A stretch of DNA of 64,000 bases. It comes from Phormidium tanganyikae FI6-MK23 (lineage in GTDB: Bacteria > Cyanobacteriota > Cyanobacteriia > Leptolyngbyales > Leptolyngbyaceae). Below the pieces are notes generated by a model that was given only the letters and a program-made list of their open reading frames with translations, was not told the origin of the DNA and searched no databases. The stretch spans positions 1 through 64,000 of the forward strand of contig JAHHHU010000013.1 in NCBI GenBank assembly GCA_019359175.1, read 5' to 3'. The position numbers and the translations under genes are program-made. Shown here one piece after another: positions 35,759 to 45,504 of this stretch; positions within the stretch are counted from its first letter, which is position 1; each line of letters starts with the position of its first letter.

Positions 35759-37078
35759 ATGGTGCGAGTATTAATGTTGGCAGAAGATTGCAATCCAGAT
35801 TGGCCCTCACTACCAGTCGTAGGATACAAGTTTGCCAGAGAAATTTCTAAGCATGCAGATGTAACGCTTGTGACTCAGATTCGGAACCAGCCGAACCTCG
35901 ATCGCGAGGGCTGCGGGAATGCCGAGCTAGTGTACATTGACACCGAAGAATTTGCGGCTCCTTTGCATAAACTCATCAATTTCCTGCGAGGCGGGCAGCA
36001 AGACACGGGTTGGACATTCAGCACTGGATTGAGCTATCTTCACTCACTTTATTATGAGTGGAAAATTTGGCGGCGATATCGATCAGCGTTGCGCTCAGGA
36101 AAGTTTGACATTGTGCATCGCCTCACGCCGATGACACCAACGCACCCAAGTTTGATGGCGTTGTTCAGCCCGATCCCGTTTGTATTGGGCCCGCTGAATG
36201 GTGGATTGCCTTGGCCGAAAGCATTTCAAGCAGAACTCAAGCGCGAACGGGAATGGCTCAGCTATTTTCGCAATCTCTACAAATTTTTACCCTTTATCAA
36301 ATCGACTTACACCAAGTCAGATGCGATTCTAGCTGCGTTTGCTCATACGATCGCGGATCTACCCGTTGAAGCGCGATCGAAAATGATCAACTATCCAGAA
36401 GTGGGCATTGATCCCGCTTTGTTTTCTGCGCCTGTTCGATCGCCGAAAGAACGCATGACCATTCTGTATGCTGGAAGACTGGTTCCCTACAAACTCCCTG
36501 AAGTGGTCGTTCGCACGTTTGCGGCGAGTCCGATTTTACGGCAGCATCGCTTAGTGGTGGTTGGAGAAGGCCCGGAACGAGAGCGACTAGAAGCGATCGT
36601 CGCTGAACATGGGTTAGAAGCATCGGTCGAAATTGTAGGGCGAAAATCTCAGGCTGAAGTCGGGAAACTAATGCGGGAAGCAGAGATTTTTGCGTTTCCT
36701 TCGATTCGCGAATTGGGCGCGGGTGTGGTGATTGAAGCGATGGCGTGTGGGATGGCTCCGGTGGTCGTCGATTACGGTGGGCCTGCGGATTTGGTGCAGC
36801 CAGGATGCGGCGTAAAAGTGCCAATGGGAAACTTAGACCAATTGGTTCAGCGGTTTACGGGTGAGCTTGAACAGTTAGTTCAACAGCCCGATCGAGTTGC
36901 AGGCTATGGAAAAACGGCACATGATCATGCCATGCGCTACTATGCGTGGGATGCAAAAGCGAAGCAAACATTGGAGATTTATCAGCAGTTGATAAGCGAT
37001 CGATGTCTTGCACCTGAGCTTTTGGACTTGCCGATTTCAACTGCAAGCAAAGTCCCCGCGATGGCTGGAAGGCGCTAG
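35759..37078 (+). CDS. family 4 (GT-B) glycosyltransferase
   Basis: A 439-residue retaining glycosyltransferase. N-terminal Rossmann domain with LMLAEDCNPDWPSLPVVGYKF and LGPLNGGLPW; C-terminal nucleotide-sugar domain with ILYAGRLVPYK, VVVGEGPERERLEAI and the E-x7-E motif in FAFPSIRELGAGVVIEAMACG. Probably acts on a surface polysaccharide or glycolipid. Starts divergently from the GT2 gene. Confidence 0.92.
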   Translation: MVRVLMLAEDCNPDWPSLPVVGYKFAREISKHADVTLVTQIRNQPNLDREGCGNAELVYIDTEEFAAPLHKLINFLRGGQQDTGWTFSTGLSYLHSLYYEWKIWRRYRSALRSGKFDIVHRLTPMTPTHPSLMALFSPIPFVLGPLNGGLPWPKAFQAELKREREWLSYFRNLYKFLPFIKSTYTKSDAILAAFAHTIADLPVEARSKMINYPEVGIDPALFSAPVRSPKERMTILYAGRLVPYKLPEVVVRTFAASPILRQHRLVVVGEGPERERLEAIVAEHGLEASVEIVGRKSQAEVGKLMREAEIFAFPSIRELGAGVVIEAMACGMAPVVVDYGGPADLVQPGCGVKVPMGNLDQLVQRFTGELEQLVQQPDRVAGYGKTAHDHAMRYYAWDAKAKQTLEIYQQLISDRCLAPELLDLPISTASKVPAMAGRR

Positions 37079-37089
37079 ATCGATAAAAA

Positions 37090-37114
37090 GCCCCTATGCA
37101 CAATGCACAGGGGC
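37090..37114 (-). terminator. intrinsic terminator of pilT
   Basis: GCCCCT/AGGGGC outer stem with an inner TGCA-containing loop; on the reverse strand followed by TTTTT. It lies 26 nt past the pilT stop and also just after the convergent GT4 gene. Confidence 0.8.
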
Positions 37115-37139
37115 AGACTACAAAGCCTTCAGAAAAGTT

Positions 37140-38555
37140 CTACACTCGACCGCGCAGCATTTGAGCCATCTCGTTTTGCTTCGGTGACATTTCGAGCGCC
37201 ACTTCCTCCGTAACTTGTCCTTGCTCGTAGAGTTTGTAAAGCGACTGGTTCATCGTACACATTCCATCAAATCCACAGCGAGGAATGATTGCTTCAATTT
37301 CATCCAGTTCGCCTTTACGGATGTAATCGCGAATCGCATCAGTATTGATCAGGATGTCGTGGAAGGCAGCCCGTTTACCGTCGGTTGTACGACATAAACC
37401 TTGTGCGACCACTGCCACTAAAGATTCTGCTAAAGCAACCCGCATCGTTGGCTGTTCATTCGGCTGATACAGGCTGAGAACCCGTTCGATCGTTTTCACA
37501 GCGCTGTTAGTGTGCAAGGTTCCCATGACCAAGTGACCCGTTTGAGCCGCTTTCAGTGCTGTGTTTACGGTTTCTTTGTCCCGCATTTCACCGACGAGAA
37601 TGATATCTGGATCTTCCCGGAGTGCGGCTTTGAGGGCATTGTCAAACTTGCGAGTGTGCATTCCGACTTCGCGGTGTTTGATCAGCGACTTGCGGCTTTT
37701 GTGGATAAATTCGATCGGGTCTTCGATCGTAATAATATTCTTCGGCATTTCCTTGTTGATGTAATCGATCATCGCCGCCATCGTGGTCGATTTACCTGAT
37801 CCGGTTGGGCCTGTAATCAGAATCAGTCCTTTGTGATAGTGACAGATGTCTTTGAAAACCGCAGGCAGGTTCAACTGCTCCATCGTCAAGATTTTCAGCG
37901 GAATCAACCGGAGAACCATTGCAGGCCCGTACAGCGACTCAAAGATATTGATTCGTACCCGTGCAAATTCGTACTGAGTTGCACCGTCGAAATCTAGAGT
38001 CTCTTCAAACTGGCTAATTTCCTCTTCGCTGAGAACTTCTCTGAGCCAACTCATAAACGTCGCCCGATCGGTTTCGCTCCATTCGGTCGTTTCGATTTCG
38101 CCTCGGTTCCGAAAACGCGGGGTTTCGCCCACACCCAAGTGAACATCAGAAAATCCTTTATCAAACGCGGTACGGATGATTTGCTCCAACGTCGGTGAAC
38201 CGCTAGGGCGACGGGACACATTCGGAGTGGTGGGCGGTGTCGTGGGGCGGTGTCCCATCGTGGGCGGAGGAGTGGCTCCGGTTAGGGTTCCCGAAGCAGC
38301 AGAAGGCGAACTCGCTGGGATTGGGGTCGCAGGAGCAGCAGGAGGACGACTTGCAGGCATGGCGAAGGTTTCCGTGGCAGCAGCGGTATTGACTCTTGAT
38401 GCTGGCTCAGTCATCTCAGTCGCCGGATTTGGCATCATCCGCATAGCAGGTGGAGGCGCAGGAGGAGTTCTCGGAGCGGGCGGCGGAGTGACTTCGCGAT
38501 TGGGGGCAGTGCCGGTGTACTGCGCGATCGATGAACGCTGTGTTTCTGGTGTCAT
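37140..38555 (-). CDS. pilT: type IV pilus retraction ATPase PilT with Pro-rich N-terminal extension
   Basis: A 471-residue secretion-type ATPase driving pilus retraction and twitching. Residues about 121-471 are the PilT core: Walker A GPTGSGKSTT, Asp box AALREDPDIILVGEMRD, His box MGTLHTNSAVKT and the C-terminal RGRV. The first 120 residues are Pro/Ala/Thr-rich and disordered (PPPAPRTPPAPPPAMRM), which classical PilT lacks. No pilB or pilC is adjacent; pilA is 20 kb away. Confidence 0.95.
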   Translation of the reverse strand: MTPETQRSSIAQYTGTAPNREVTPPPAPRTPPAPPPAMRMMPNPATEMTEPASRVNTAAATETFAMPASRPPAAPATPIPASSPSAASGTLTGATPPPTMGHRPTTPPTTPNVSRRPSGSPTLEQIIRTAFDKGFSDVHLGVGETPRFRNRGEIETTEWSETDRATFMSWLREVLSEEEISQFEETLDFDGATQYEFARVRINIFESLYGPAMVLRLIPLKILTMEQLNLPAVFKDICHYHKGLILITGPTGSGKSTTMAAMIDYINKEMPKNIITIEDPIEFIHKSRKSLIKHREVGMHTRKFDNALKAALREDPDIILVGEMRDKETVNTALKAAQTGHLVMGTLHTNSAVKTIERVLSLYQPNEQPTMRVALAESLVAVVAQGLCRTTDGKRAAFHDILINTDAIRDYIRKGELDEIEAIIPRCGFDGMCTMNQSLYKLYEQGQVTEEVALEMSPKQNEMAQMLRGRV

Positions 38556-38745
38556 ATCCCTACGTTGATAAAATCCCTGAGCGGTGAAATGGGTTGGATC
38601 AATGGATTTGGTGGGGGCGATGGGGCGAATGAGTGCGCGATCGTAAAATCTTTACGGTTTTAACCTTTTCACGGTGATGCCAGACCCCTAACATGAATTA
38701 AGCTTTCCCAGATGTCACTAGTGAGTATCAAGAGGGATGTGGGCT

Positions 38746-38943
38746 ATGAGTGGGTCTGAGCGTTGGTATGTGGTGAAGCGACCAAATGCCCAATGTCAAA
38801 TTCTGACCGAGGACGAATTAGAAGTGAATCAAACGACAAATCCCTCTGAGATGGTGGAGCATTGGGGCCCATTTACCTCAGAGGGAGAAGCGATCGCGCG
38901 TCGGGTTGGGTTGATTCGATCTGGAAAGTGTCAGCCGAGTTAG
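38746..38943 (+). CDS. small conserved protein
   Basis: A 65-residue protein from ATG 38746 (ATG 38737 adds three). Sequence ERWYVVKRPNAQCQILTEDELE, then EHWGPFTSEGEAIARRVGLIRSG, resembling a SPOR-like or 'DDE-less' small cyanobacterial protein with a WGPF-SEGEA turn. Function unknown. Ends with a 4-nt convergent overlap with the carboxy-terminal protease gene. Confidence 0.6.
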   Translation: MSGSERWYVVKRPNAQCQILTEDELEVNQTTNPSEMVEHWGPFTSEGEAIARRVGLIRSGKCQPS

Positions 38944-40217
38944 TTTTTGGCGCGGCTGCCTTGTTTAGCGCTGATGGACTGATTGAGTACCTGCATGGCT
39001 TTAACGTACTGCGGATCGTTTGCAGTACCGATCTTGTCTCGGTCTTTCACCAAGGCTTGACGCTGCTGTTCACTCAGTTCAACGACGACATCGGGATTGA
39101 TCCCGTGCTTATTAATATCGCGACCGTTCGGAGTGAGATATTTTGCGATCGTCACTGCCATTCCAGACCCGTCACCGAGGCTACGAACCGATTGAACTAA
39201 TCCTTTGCCGAAAGTTTTCGTTCCGACGATCGTGCCGCGTTTGTTGTCTTGCAGCGCTCCTGAGAGAATTTCACTTGCACTTGCTGAACCGCCATCGACA
39301 AGAACGACGAGCGGTTTATCCGTTAAGGCGCGGCGGTTGGCATCTTCTTTGTCGGAAACGCCTTGTCGATCGACAGTTGAAACGATGCCGCCCTGTTGAA
39401 TCCACATCCGAGCAATGTCAACGCTCGCGTAGAGGAGTCCACCGGGGTTCGATCTCAAATCGAGAATGTAACCTGTGACGTTATCTTTTTCGAGTTTTTG
39501 AATCGCCTCGCGCATTTCTGGAGCAGCATTAGCGCTGAACTGAACGAGTCGGATATATCCGACTTTTCCGGTAGGAGTTTGCTGTGTGCTGGCACGGACG
39601 GGGTGGATTTCAATCTTGGCGCGCTTGAGGTTGAAGTCTAGCTGCTGAGTGCCGCGTAGGACGGTGAGTTTCACTTGGGTGTTGACGGGCCCGCGAATCA
39701 GCGTGACGGCTTTGTTCACGTCCATGCCTTCGGTGCTTTTGCCGTCGATCTGGGTGATGATGTCTTTGGCTGCGATCCCAGCGGTCGAGGCGGGACTTCC
39801 TTCGATCGGGGAAATGACCGTTAACTTTTTCGTTTTCTCATCGGCTGCAAGTTGAATTCCCACGCCTGTTAGTTCACCAGACGTATCGATCTGCATATTG
39901 CGGAACTCGTCCGGATCCATGAAGCGTGTGTAGGGATCACCTAAACGCTTCAGCATTTCACGAATCGATTTGTATGCTTCCGCCTTGTCTTTGTAGCTAC
40001 GGTTGAGATACTGAGTGCGAATCGCTTTCCAATCGACTTGGTTGAAGGTGGCATCGACGTAATTGCGATCGATGACTTGCCAGACTTCATCCACGAGTTC
40101 TTTCGGGCTGTCTCGAAAGAACGCTTGCCCTTTATTTAGATGAATCCCGGCTCCGGTGACGGTCACTGCGGTTACGGCGGCAGCCGTTGCACCTAAGACA
40201 AGCGCGCGTTTCGTCAT
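38940..40217 (-). CDS. S41-family carboxy-terminal processing protease
   Basis: A 425-residue exported serine protease of the Ctp family. N-terminal membrane/signal segment (VLGATAAAVTAVTVTG), then DEVWQVIDRNYVD, a PDZ domain (LTGVGIQLAADE, SPASTAGIAAKDIITQIDG) and the catalytic Ser-Lys dyad: GGSASASEILSGAL and TKTFGKGLVQSV. CtpA matures the D1 C-terminus in cyanobacteria; CtpB and CtpC have other roles. Which paralogue this is cannot be fixed from sequence alone. Confidence 0.93.
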   Translation of the reverse strand: MTKRALVLGATAAAVTAVTVTGAGIHLNKGQAFFRDSPKELVDEVWQVIDRNYVDATFNQVDWKAIRTQYLNRSYKDKAEAYKSIREMLKRLGDPYTRFMDPDEFRNMQIDTSGELTGVGIQLAADEKTKKLTVISPIEGSPASTAGIAAKDIITQIDGKSTEGMDVNKAVTLIRGPVNTQVKLTVLRGTQQLDFNLKRAKIEIHPVRASTQQTPTGKVGYIRLVQFSANAAPEMREAIQKLEKDNVTGYILDLRSNPGGLLYASVDIARMWIQQGGIVSTVDRQGVSDKEDANRRALTDKPLVVLVDGGSASASEILSGALQDNKRGTIVGTKTFGKGLVQSVRSLGDGSGMAVTIAKYLTPNGRDINKHGINPDVVVELSEQQRQALVKDRDKIGTANDPQYVKAMQVLNQSISAKQGSRAKN

Positions 40218-40397
40218 GACTATACCTGCTTAAATTCTGGAGAAGTGACAAAAAGGTTATGCTCAATTTAACACAGGCATTTAAGGGCAATCCGTAATAA
40301 TTGCCCAGTTTTGCCGATGAAGTTTTGCAAGGGTGGGGAGTCGGGAGAGAAAGAAGGACGATCGACAAAAGATTCGGTTTTCTTTCTCTCGCTACCT

Positions 40398-41615
40398 TTA
40401 ATTTGGCTCAATCCATTTGCCGTCGGATTTGATCAAGTTGACCAGTTCTACAACGCCTTGATCCTCTGGGACTTTTTTGATCTCGTCGCGTCCTCGATAC
40501 AGGGAAATGAGTCCCGCTTGTTTGCCGACGTAGCCATAATCGGCATCTGCCATTTCACCGGGCCCGTTGACGATACAGCCCATCACGGCGATGTTTAATC
40601 CGGTGAGATGATTCGTCGCTTCTCGCACTTTCTGTAAAACTTCTTCGAGATTAAATAAAGTGCGACCACAGGACGGACAGGCGACGTATTCCACCATTGT
40701 TCGCCGCAATCCTAATGCTTGTAAGATGCCGTAGCATACCGGAATTTCTTTTTCGGGTGCTTCGGTGAGGGAAACGCGGATCGTGTCGCCAATGCCCTCA
40801 GCTAAGAGAGTTCCGATTCCAGCCGTGGATTTGATCCGACCATATTCGCCATCTCCCGCCTCAGTTACACCGAGATGAAGGGGATAAGCCATTTCGAGTT
40901 CGTTCATGCGTTTTACCATGAGACGATTCGCGGCTAACATAACGGGGACTTTCGAGGCTTTGAGCGAGAGTTCAATATTGTAGAAGTTGAGCGATTCACA
41001 AATCCGAATAAATTCGAGTGCGGATTCGACCATGCCTGCGGGAGTGTCGCCGTAGGTGAAAAGCATTCGTTCTGCGAGTGAGCCGTGATTTACCCCAATC
41101 CGCATGGATTTATTCTGATCCCGGAGGGAAATGACGAGCGGTGCGAGAGTTTCTCGAATTTTTTCACCGATCGCATTAATCTCAGCCTGCGTGTAGTCGG
41201 TGGTTTTCGGCTTTTCAAAAACATACAAGCCCGGATTGATCCGCACATTATCGACATAATTTGCCACTTCTAGGGCGATCTTCATGCCATTGTGGTGGAC
41301 ATCTGCAACTAGGGGAACGGGCTCATAAGTTTTGTGCAAGCGATCGCGGATTTCTTCCATCGCTTTCGCGTGCGCCAGACTTGGCACTGTGACTCGGACA
41401 ATTTCGCAGCCGATTTCATGAAGGCGACGAATGGCAGCGACTGAGCCTTCAATGTCGAGCGTATCTTCGTTGATCATTGACTGAACAGCGACAGGATGAT
41501 CACTTCCGATCGAGATGCTACCCACGGGAACGGAACGAGTTTTGCGACGATGAATCGTGGTGTCAGTTGAGTACTGAGGAGTCGCCGATGCGATCGGTGT
41601 AGGCAGAGTTTGCAT
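40398..41615 (-). CDS. ispG: 4-hydroxy-3-methylbut-2-en-1-yl diphosphate synthase
   Basis: IspG (GcpE) makes HMBPP from methylerythritol cyclodiphosphate, the step before IspH (also in this window at 8855). 405 residues from ATG 41615. TIM-barrel start [33 protein letters not shown], and cluster cysteines in [10 protein letters not shown] and [17 protein letters not shown]. Single-domain-insert-free bacterial type using ferredoxin in photosynthetic organisms. The 27-nt longer frame (41642) is unlikely. Confidence 0.97.
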   Translation of the reverse strand: MQTLPTPIASATPQYSTDTTIHRRKTRSVPVGSISIGSDHPVAVQSMINEDTLDIEGSVAAIRRLHEIGCEIVRVTVPSLAHAKAMEEIRDRLHKTYEPVPLVADVHHNGMKIALEVANYVDNVRINPGLYVFEKPKTTDYTQAEINAIGEKIRETLAPLVISLRDQNKSMRIGVNHGSLAERMLFTYGDTPAGMVESALEFIRICESLNFYNIELSLKASKVPVMLAANRLMVKRMNELEMAYPLHLGVTEAGDGEYGRIKSTAGIGTLLAEGIGDTIRVSLTEAPEKEIPVCYGILQALGLRRTMVEYVACPSCGRTLFNLEEVLQKVREATNHLTGLNIAVMGCIVNGPGEMADADYGYVGKQAGLISLYRGRDEIKKVPEDQGVVELVNLIKSDGKWIEPN

Positions 41616-41720
41616 AACGCGGTGGTAATAGCTCGATAGCAAAAAAGACAGAACCCTACAAGCAAGAGTTTCTGTCTTTCAGATTGCCATAGAAACGAGC
41701 CATTTGACCGGATTTTCGGC

Positions 41721-41909
41721 TTAACCGCGACACAATCGAGATTCTTGTTTTACAGAACCCGCCATTGCCGCATTTTGCAGCACCATAAAGGCGCAGAAGT
41801 CTTCACGATCGTATTTTGATGCCAAAAGCATCCGCAGTTGATTTTCGGCTTCGATCGAGAGAAGTCCGGTCGTCAGTGCTTGTTGAACAACTTCGCGAAT
41901 TTGTGCCAT
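41721..41909 (-). CDS. small conserved cyanobacterial protein
   Basis: A 62-residue protein: AQIREVVQQALTTGLLSIEAEN, LRMLLASKYDREDFCAFMVLQ, then NAAMAGSVKQESR. I recall near-identical short proteins in many cyanobacteria, always unnamed. All helical and soluble. Function unknown. Confidence 0.7.
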   Translation of the reverse strand: MAQIREVVQQALTTGLLSIEAENQLRMLLASKYDREDFCAFMVLQNAAMAGSVKQESRLCRG

Positions 41910-42298
41910 AGCAACACCCCAACAGCCACAGAAGAATAAGTTTAGGTAGGAACGAAATAAGAGCGTTTATGCAATTGTTGAAAATTGCGTTTTCGGTCTA
42001 CGACTTGCAGATCCAAATAGAAGCCAATGAATGAAATCTTAGAGGAATTCCTTTGAAAAAAACGGTATCGCTACGGACAAGTTTTGAATTTGTTTGATCG
42101 CTCTAGCCCAGACTAGAAAAGAACTTCGGGCAAGATGACGAATGGAAAACTAGAATGTTCCTACGATCGAGAAAACGAATTTTTACTGCAATACTGGTTT
42201 CAATTGATATTCTGTAAATCCGGAAAGGTAGAACAAAATGCCAATTATTAAGGAGTCACACAGCCTCCTTAATTAAACTGATGTGTCGTAATTTACAC
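41910..42298. other. 389-nt intergenic region
   Basis: Lies upstream of the 62-residue gene and downstream of the YlqF-type gene. It holds the hairpin at 42247-42273. No tRNA, repeat or gene recognised. Confidence 0.5.
42247..42273 (-). terminator. hairpin after the YlqF-type gene
   Basis: ATTAAGGAG / CTCCTTAAT 9-bp stem with a 9-nt loop, 26 nt past the stop at 42299. T-tract is weak, so termination efficiency is uncertain. Confidence 0.55.
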
Positions 42299-43138
42299 TC
42301 ATTTGATTGGGGGTAATTCTAGTGCGATCGCGCCTAAATTTCCTTTACGAAAATCGGTGAGAATTTGTCGCGCAGTGCGTTCTGTATCGCCTTTGTATTT
42401 TAATTCTGACAAAGTTTTGAGATAGCTTTCTCCGGTGAGATCGTCGATCGCGAGTCCATAGCGTGATTCCAACGCTGCTGAGGACGACTGCAACAGGTCC
42501 ACAAGTGATGCTGCAACACGCTGATTATCGTAAGCTGCTTCGCCAATATCATCACAGATCGCCAATTTGATCGCGGCTTGCTGATTCGTCAATTTATTCG
42601 GCAGAACGCCTGGCGCATCAAGCAATTCAATCTGATCAGAAATTCTCACCCATCTGAGTTGTCGCGTCACCCCTGCACGACGGGCACTTTCGACGACTCG
42701 CTTCCCAAGTAAGCGATTGATCAAAGCAGACTTTCCAACATTCGGAAAGCCAATCACAACCGCACGAACCGGACGAATCAGCATTCCGCGATCGAGCCGT
42801 CTTTGATTCATCTGTATGCCTGCGACCTGGGTGGCTTTCGCGATTGCTTCAATTCCCTTGCCGTGTTGAGCATCGGTAAACAGCGGTTCTTCCCCCCGGT
42901 CTTGAAACCACTGAGTCCACTGCTCTTTTGCTCTCGATGGAATCATATCCATTCGATTCATCACTAAGATTCGCCCTTTCTCCCCGATCCACTGATCGAC
43001 CTGCGGATGATAGGTCGATAATGGAATTCGCGCATCCCGAACTTCTAACACGACATCGACGCGCTTGAGTTGTTCTAGGAGCGCTCTTTCTGCTTTAGCA
43101 ATGTGACCGGGATACCACTGGATCGGGGGCGAAGACAT
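42299..43138 (-). CDS. ylqF: circularly permuted ribosome-biogenesis GTPase (YlqF/RbgA)
   Basis: A 279-residue GTPase from ATG 43138 (the open frame to 43288 would add an unrelated 50 residues overlapping the upstream Uma2 gene). The permuted motif order is visible: G4 NRMD at 61-64, G1 GFPNVGKS at 130-137, G3 DAPG at 174-177; N-terminal IQWYPGHIAKAER is typical. RbgA acts late in 50S subunit assembly. It follows the Uma2 gene by 4 nt. Confidence 0.94.
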   Translation of the reverse strand: MSSPPIQWYPGHIAKAERALLEQLKRVDVVLEVRDARIPLSTYHPQVDQWIGEKGRILVMNRMDMIPSRAKEQWTQWFQDRGEEPLFTDAQHGKGIEAIAKATQVAGIQMNQRRLDRGMLIRPVRAVVIGFPNVGKSALINRLLGKRVVESARRAGVTRQLRWVRISDQIELLDAPGVLPNKLTNQQAAIKLAICDDIGEAAYDNQRVAASLVDLLQSSSAALESRYGLAIDDLTGESYLKTLSELKYKGDTERTARQILTDFRKGNLGAIALELPPIK

Positions 43139-43142
43139 GAAT

Positions 43143-43727
43143 TTAATTCTCGAAAAGTTGGGCGGGAGTGAGTTGGAGTTGGGGATACTGAGGAGAAATA
43201 ATTGTGCGATCGCCCCCAAACGATCCCACTTCAGCATATCGATCGCCTTCAAGCGTGAGAACTGTAACAGAGCAATTTTCAGGATCAATTAGCCAGTATT
43301 CAGGAATTCCCCGTCTAGCGTATTGAGCGCGTTTTCGGATGAGATCACGCTCTCGATTCGTCTTCCCAGGACTGAGAACCTCACCAACCATTATTGGAGG
43401 TGGCATATCCAACTTGATCGTAAATCGCTTTCGAGTCAGGCTAAGGTGTACTTCATCCAGAATCAGAAAATCAGGATAACAATTTGCAGCATCTCCTTTC
43501 TGTAACACTGGAACCTGGAGTTCGCACTTTCCAGGACGAACCAAGCGGTATGGCAACCCGGCCTCGACTAGCTTCAGAAAAAGATAATTTGCAATAGAAT
43601 CATTCGGTTCGGATTCTGGTGGCAATTCTACTAACACTCCATCGATCAGTTCATAGCGATTGTCTGTACCGTCGTCAAACTCTAGGTACTCTTCAAACGT
43701 GGCAAATCTGGGTTTTGCTTGAGTCAT
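43143..43727 (-). CDS. Uma2-family (DUF820) putative endonuclease
   Basis: A 194-residue PD-(D/E)XK-like protein from ATG 43727: FATFEEYLEFDDGTDNRYELIDGVLVELPPE, then NCYPDFLILDE, MVGEVLSPGKTNRERDL and YARRGIPEYWLIDPENCSVTVL. Such proteins are abundant in cyanobacteria and of unproven role. Upstream of ylqF and 2 nt downstream of the universal stress gene, all reverse strand. Confidence 0.9.
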   Translation of the reverse strand: MTQAKPRFATFEEYLEFDDGTDNRYELIDGVLVELPPESEPNDSIANYLFLKLVEAGLPYRLVRPGKCELQVPVLQKGDAANCYPDFLILDEVHLSLTRKRFTIKLDMPPPIMVGEVLSPGKTNRERDLIRKRAQYARRGIPEYWLIDPENCSVTVLTLEGDRYAEVGSFGGDRTIISPQYPQLQLTPAQLFEN

Positions 43728-43729
43728 GG

Positions 43730-44128
43730 CTAGGGAACCACAAGGACGGGACAAGGAGAAAGGCTAATCACTCGATTGGTGACGCTATCCGAAGCGCCTT
43801 CGGTCGTAAGTCCAAGACCCCGACATCCCATAATAATCAAATCCGCTTGCACCTCGTCGGCAACATCGCAGATCGTAAAAGCAGGCTTACCTTCACGCTC
43901 GATCGCATCCGCAGTAATCCCTTGCTCTGAAAAGAGCGATCGCGCACTTTCGAGCAAATTCGCAACCGCATCCGGAGAAGCCATCGCGTCCGGTTGCTCG
44001 GCCATCGACTCGACCACCGACAGCAGCACCAAACGACTCTGGTGAATTTTTACTAGAGCCGCTACAGTTTCCACGGCTTGACGAGACTCGCGGCTGGCAT
44101 CGATCGGAAACAACACAGTTTTAAACAT
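43730..44128 (-). CDS. universal stress protein (UspA family)
   Basis: A 132-residue single UspA domain: TVLFPIDASRESRQAVETVA, and the ATP-binding signature GCRGLGLTTEGASDSVTNRVI with the final PCPVLVVP-type strand. Such proteins bind ATP and are induced by stress. First gene of a run with the Uma2 and ylqF genes. Confidence 0.93.
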   Translation of the reverse strand: MFKTVLFPIDASRESRQAVETVAALVKIHQSRLVLLSVVESMAEQPDAMASPDAVANLLESARSLFSEQGITADAIEREGKPAFTICDVADEVQADLIIMGCRGLGLTTEGASDSVTNRVISLSPCPVLVVP

Positions 44129-44247
44129 GATTCAATGTCCGGACTTTCTGAACTTATCTACCAGCATTGCAGAAACTTCGATCGTAGGTGTCACGATTAA
44201 TGGAAAAATAAGAAATAGGTAGAAAGACTCATTTAGGAGCCAGGATC

Positions 44248-45453
44248 GTGCCGAAGAAGACTGTTAATGATTTATCGTCCGCCGAGTTACAAGGAAAGCG
44301 TGTTTTAGTACGAGCAGATTTTAACGTGCCCGTCGATGAACAAGGAAAAATTACCGATGACACGAGAATCCGAGCAGCACTGCCCACGATCGAAGCGCTC
44401 ACCTCGAAAGGCGCAAAAGTGATTTTGTCGAGTCACTTCGGTCGTCCCAAAAATGGCCCTGAAGACAAATATCGCTTAACTCCGGTTGGGACAAGACTTT
44501 CAGAACTACTCGGTAAGCCCGTCGTCAAAACCGATGATTGTATCGGGGATGAAGTCAAATCGGCAGTCGATGCGATGCAGCCCGGTGATGTTTTACTTTT
44601 GGAAAACGTTCGCTTCTACAAAGAAGAAGAAAAGAACGATCCCGCATTCGCTGAGAAATTGGCATCGATCGCAGATTTGTACGTCAATGATGCGTTCGGA
44701 ACCGCTCACCGCGCCCATGCCTCAACGGAAGGTGTGACCAAATTTCTCAAGCCTTCGGTTGCCGGATTGCTGATCGAGAAAGAACTGCAATATCTGCAAA
44801 GCGCGATCGAGAATCCTCAGCGTCCGTTAGCAGCGATCGTCGGTGGCTCGAAAGTCTCCAGCAAAATCGGCGTGATCGAAACGCTGCTCGATAAAGTAGA
44901 CAAGTTGCTAATCGGCGGCGGCATGGTGTTCACGTTCTACAAAGCGCGAGGTTTGGCAGTCGGTAAATCTTTGGTCGAAGAAGATAAATTGGAACTTGCG
45001 AAAACGCTAGAAGCCAAAGCCAAAGAGAAAGGCGTTGATCTGTTACTCCCAACCGATGTGGTGGTGGCAGACAACTTTGCGCCCGATGCCAATACGCAAA
45101 CCGTCAGCGTCGAAAATATTCCTGATGGCTGGATGGGACTCGATATCGGCCCGGATTCGATTAAGACTTTCCAAGAAGCTTTGTCTCAGTGCAAGAGCGT
45201 GATTTGGAATGGGCCAATGGGCGTGTTTGAAATGGACAAATTCGCCAAAGGAACCGAAGCGATCGCGCGCACCTTGGCAGAATTGACTCCGAAAGGAACC
45301 ACGACGATCATCGGGGGTGGTGATTCGGTTGCCGCTGTTGAGAAAGTCGGGGTTGCTGAACAAATGAGCCACATTTCAACAGGCGGTGGAGCGAGTTTGG
45401 AACTGCTTGAGGGCAAAGAGCTTCCGGGAATTGCGGCATTAGACGAAGCGTAA
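44248..45453 (+). CDS. pgk: phosphoglycerate kinase
   Basis: PGK of the Calvin cycle and glycolysis, 401 residues, starting at GTG 44248 behind AGGAG. Landmarks: [52 protein letters not shown], the hinge [15 protein letters not shown], and the nucleotide loop [11 protein letters not shown] with [13 protein letters not shown]. Own terminator follows. Confidence 0.98.
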   Translation: MPKKTVNDLSSAELQGKRVLVRADFNVPVDEQGKITDDTRIRAALPTIEALTSKGAKVILSSHFGRPKNGPEDKYRLTPVGTRLSELLGKPVVKTDDCIGDEVKSAVDAMQPGDVLLLENVRFYKEEEKNDPAFAEKLASIADLYVNDAFGTAHRAHASTEGVTKFLKPSVAGLLIEKELQYLQSAIENPQRPLAAIVGGSKVSSKIGVIETLLDKVDKLLIGGGMVFTFYKARGLAVGKSLVEEDKLELAKTLEAKAKEKGVDLLLPTDVVVADNFAPDANTQTVSVENIPDGWMGLDIGPDSIKTFQEALSQCKSVIWNGPMGVFEMDKFAKGTEAIARTLAELTPKGTTTIIGGGDSVAAVEKVGVAEQMSHISTGGGASLELLEGKELPGIAALDEA

Positions 45454-45468
45454 ATTCTTACTAAAACT

Positions 45469-45499
45469 AATCCCTGTCAAATTCGATCTGACAGGGATT
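45469..45499 (+). terminator. intrinsic terminator of pgk
   Basis: Perfect 11-bp stem AATCCCTGTCA / TGACAGGGATT, 9-nt loop, then GTTTTTT. It lies 15 nt past the pgk stop, and its other side may serve the convergent gene at 45505. Confidence 0.92.
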
Positions 45500-45504
45500 G
45501 TTTT

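Noticed and set aside
37512-37799. 95-residue forward ORF inside pilT
   Set aside because: Antisense shadow of the conserved PilT ATPase core.
40345-40390. Terminator between ctp and ispG (GAGAGAAAGAA / TTCTTTCTCTC)
   Set aside because: The stem is A/G-rich with a 24-nt loop and no clear T-run; weak as a terminator and left out of the feature list.
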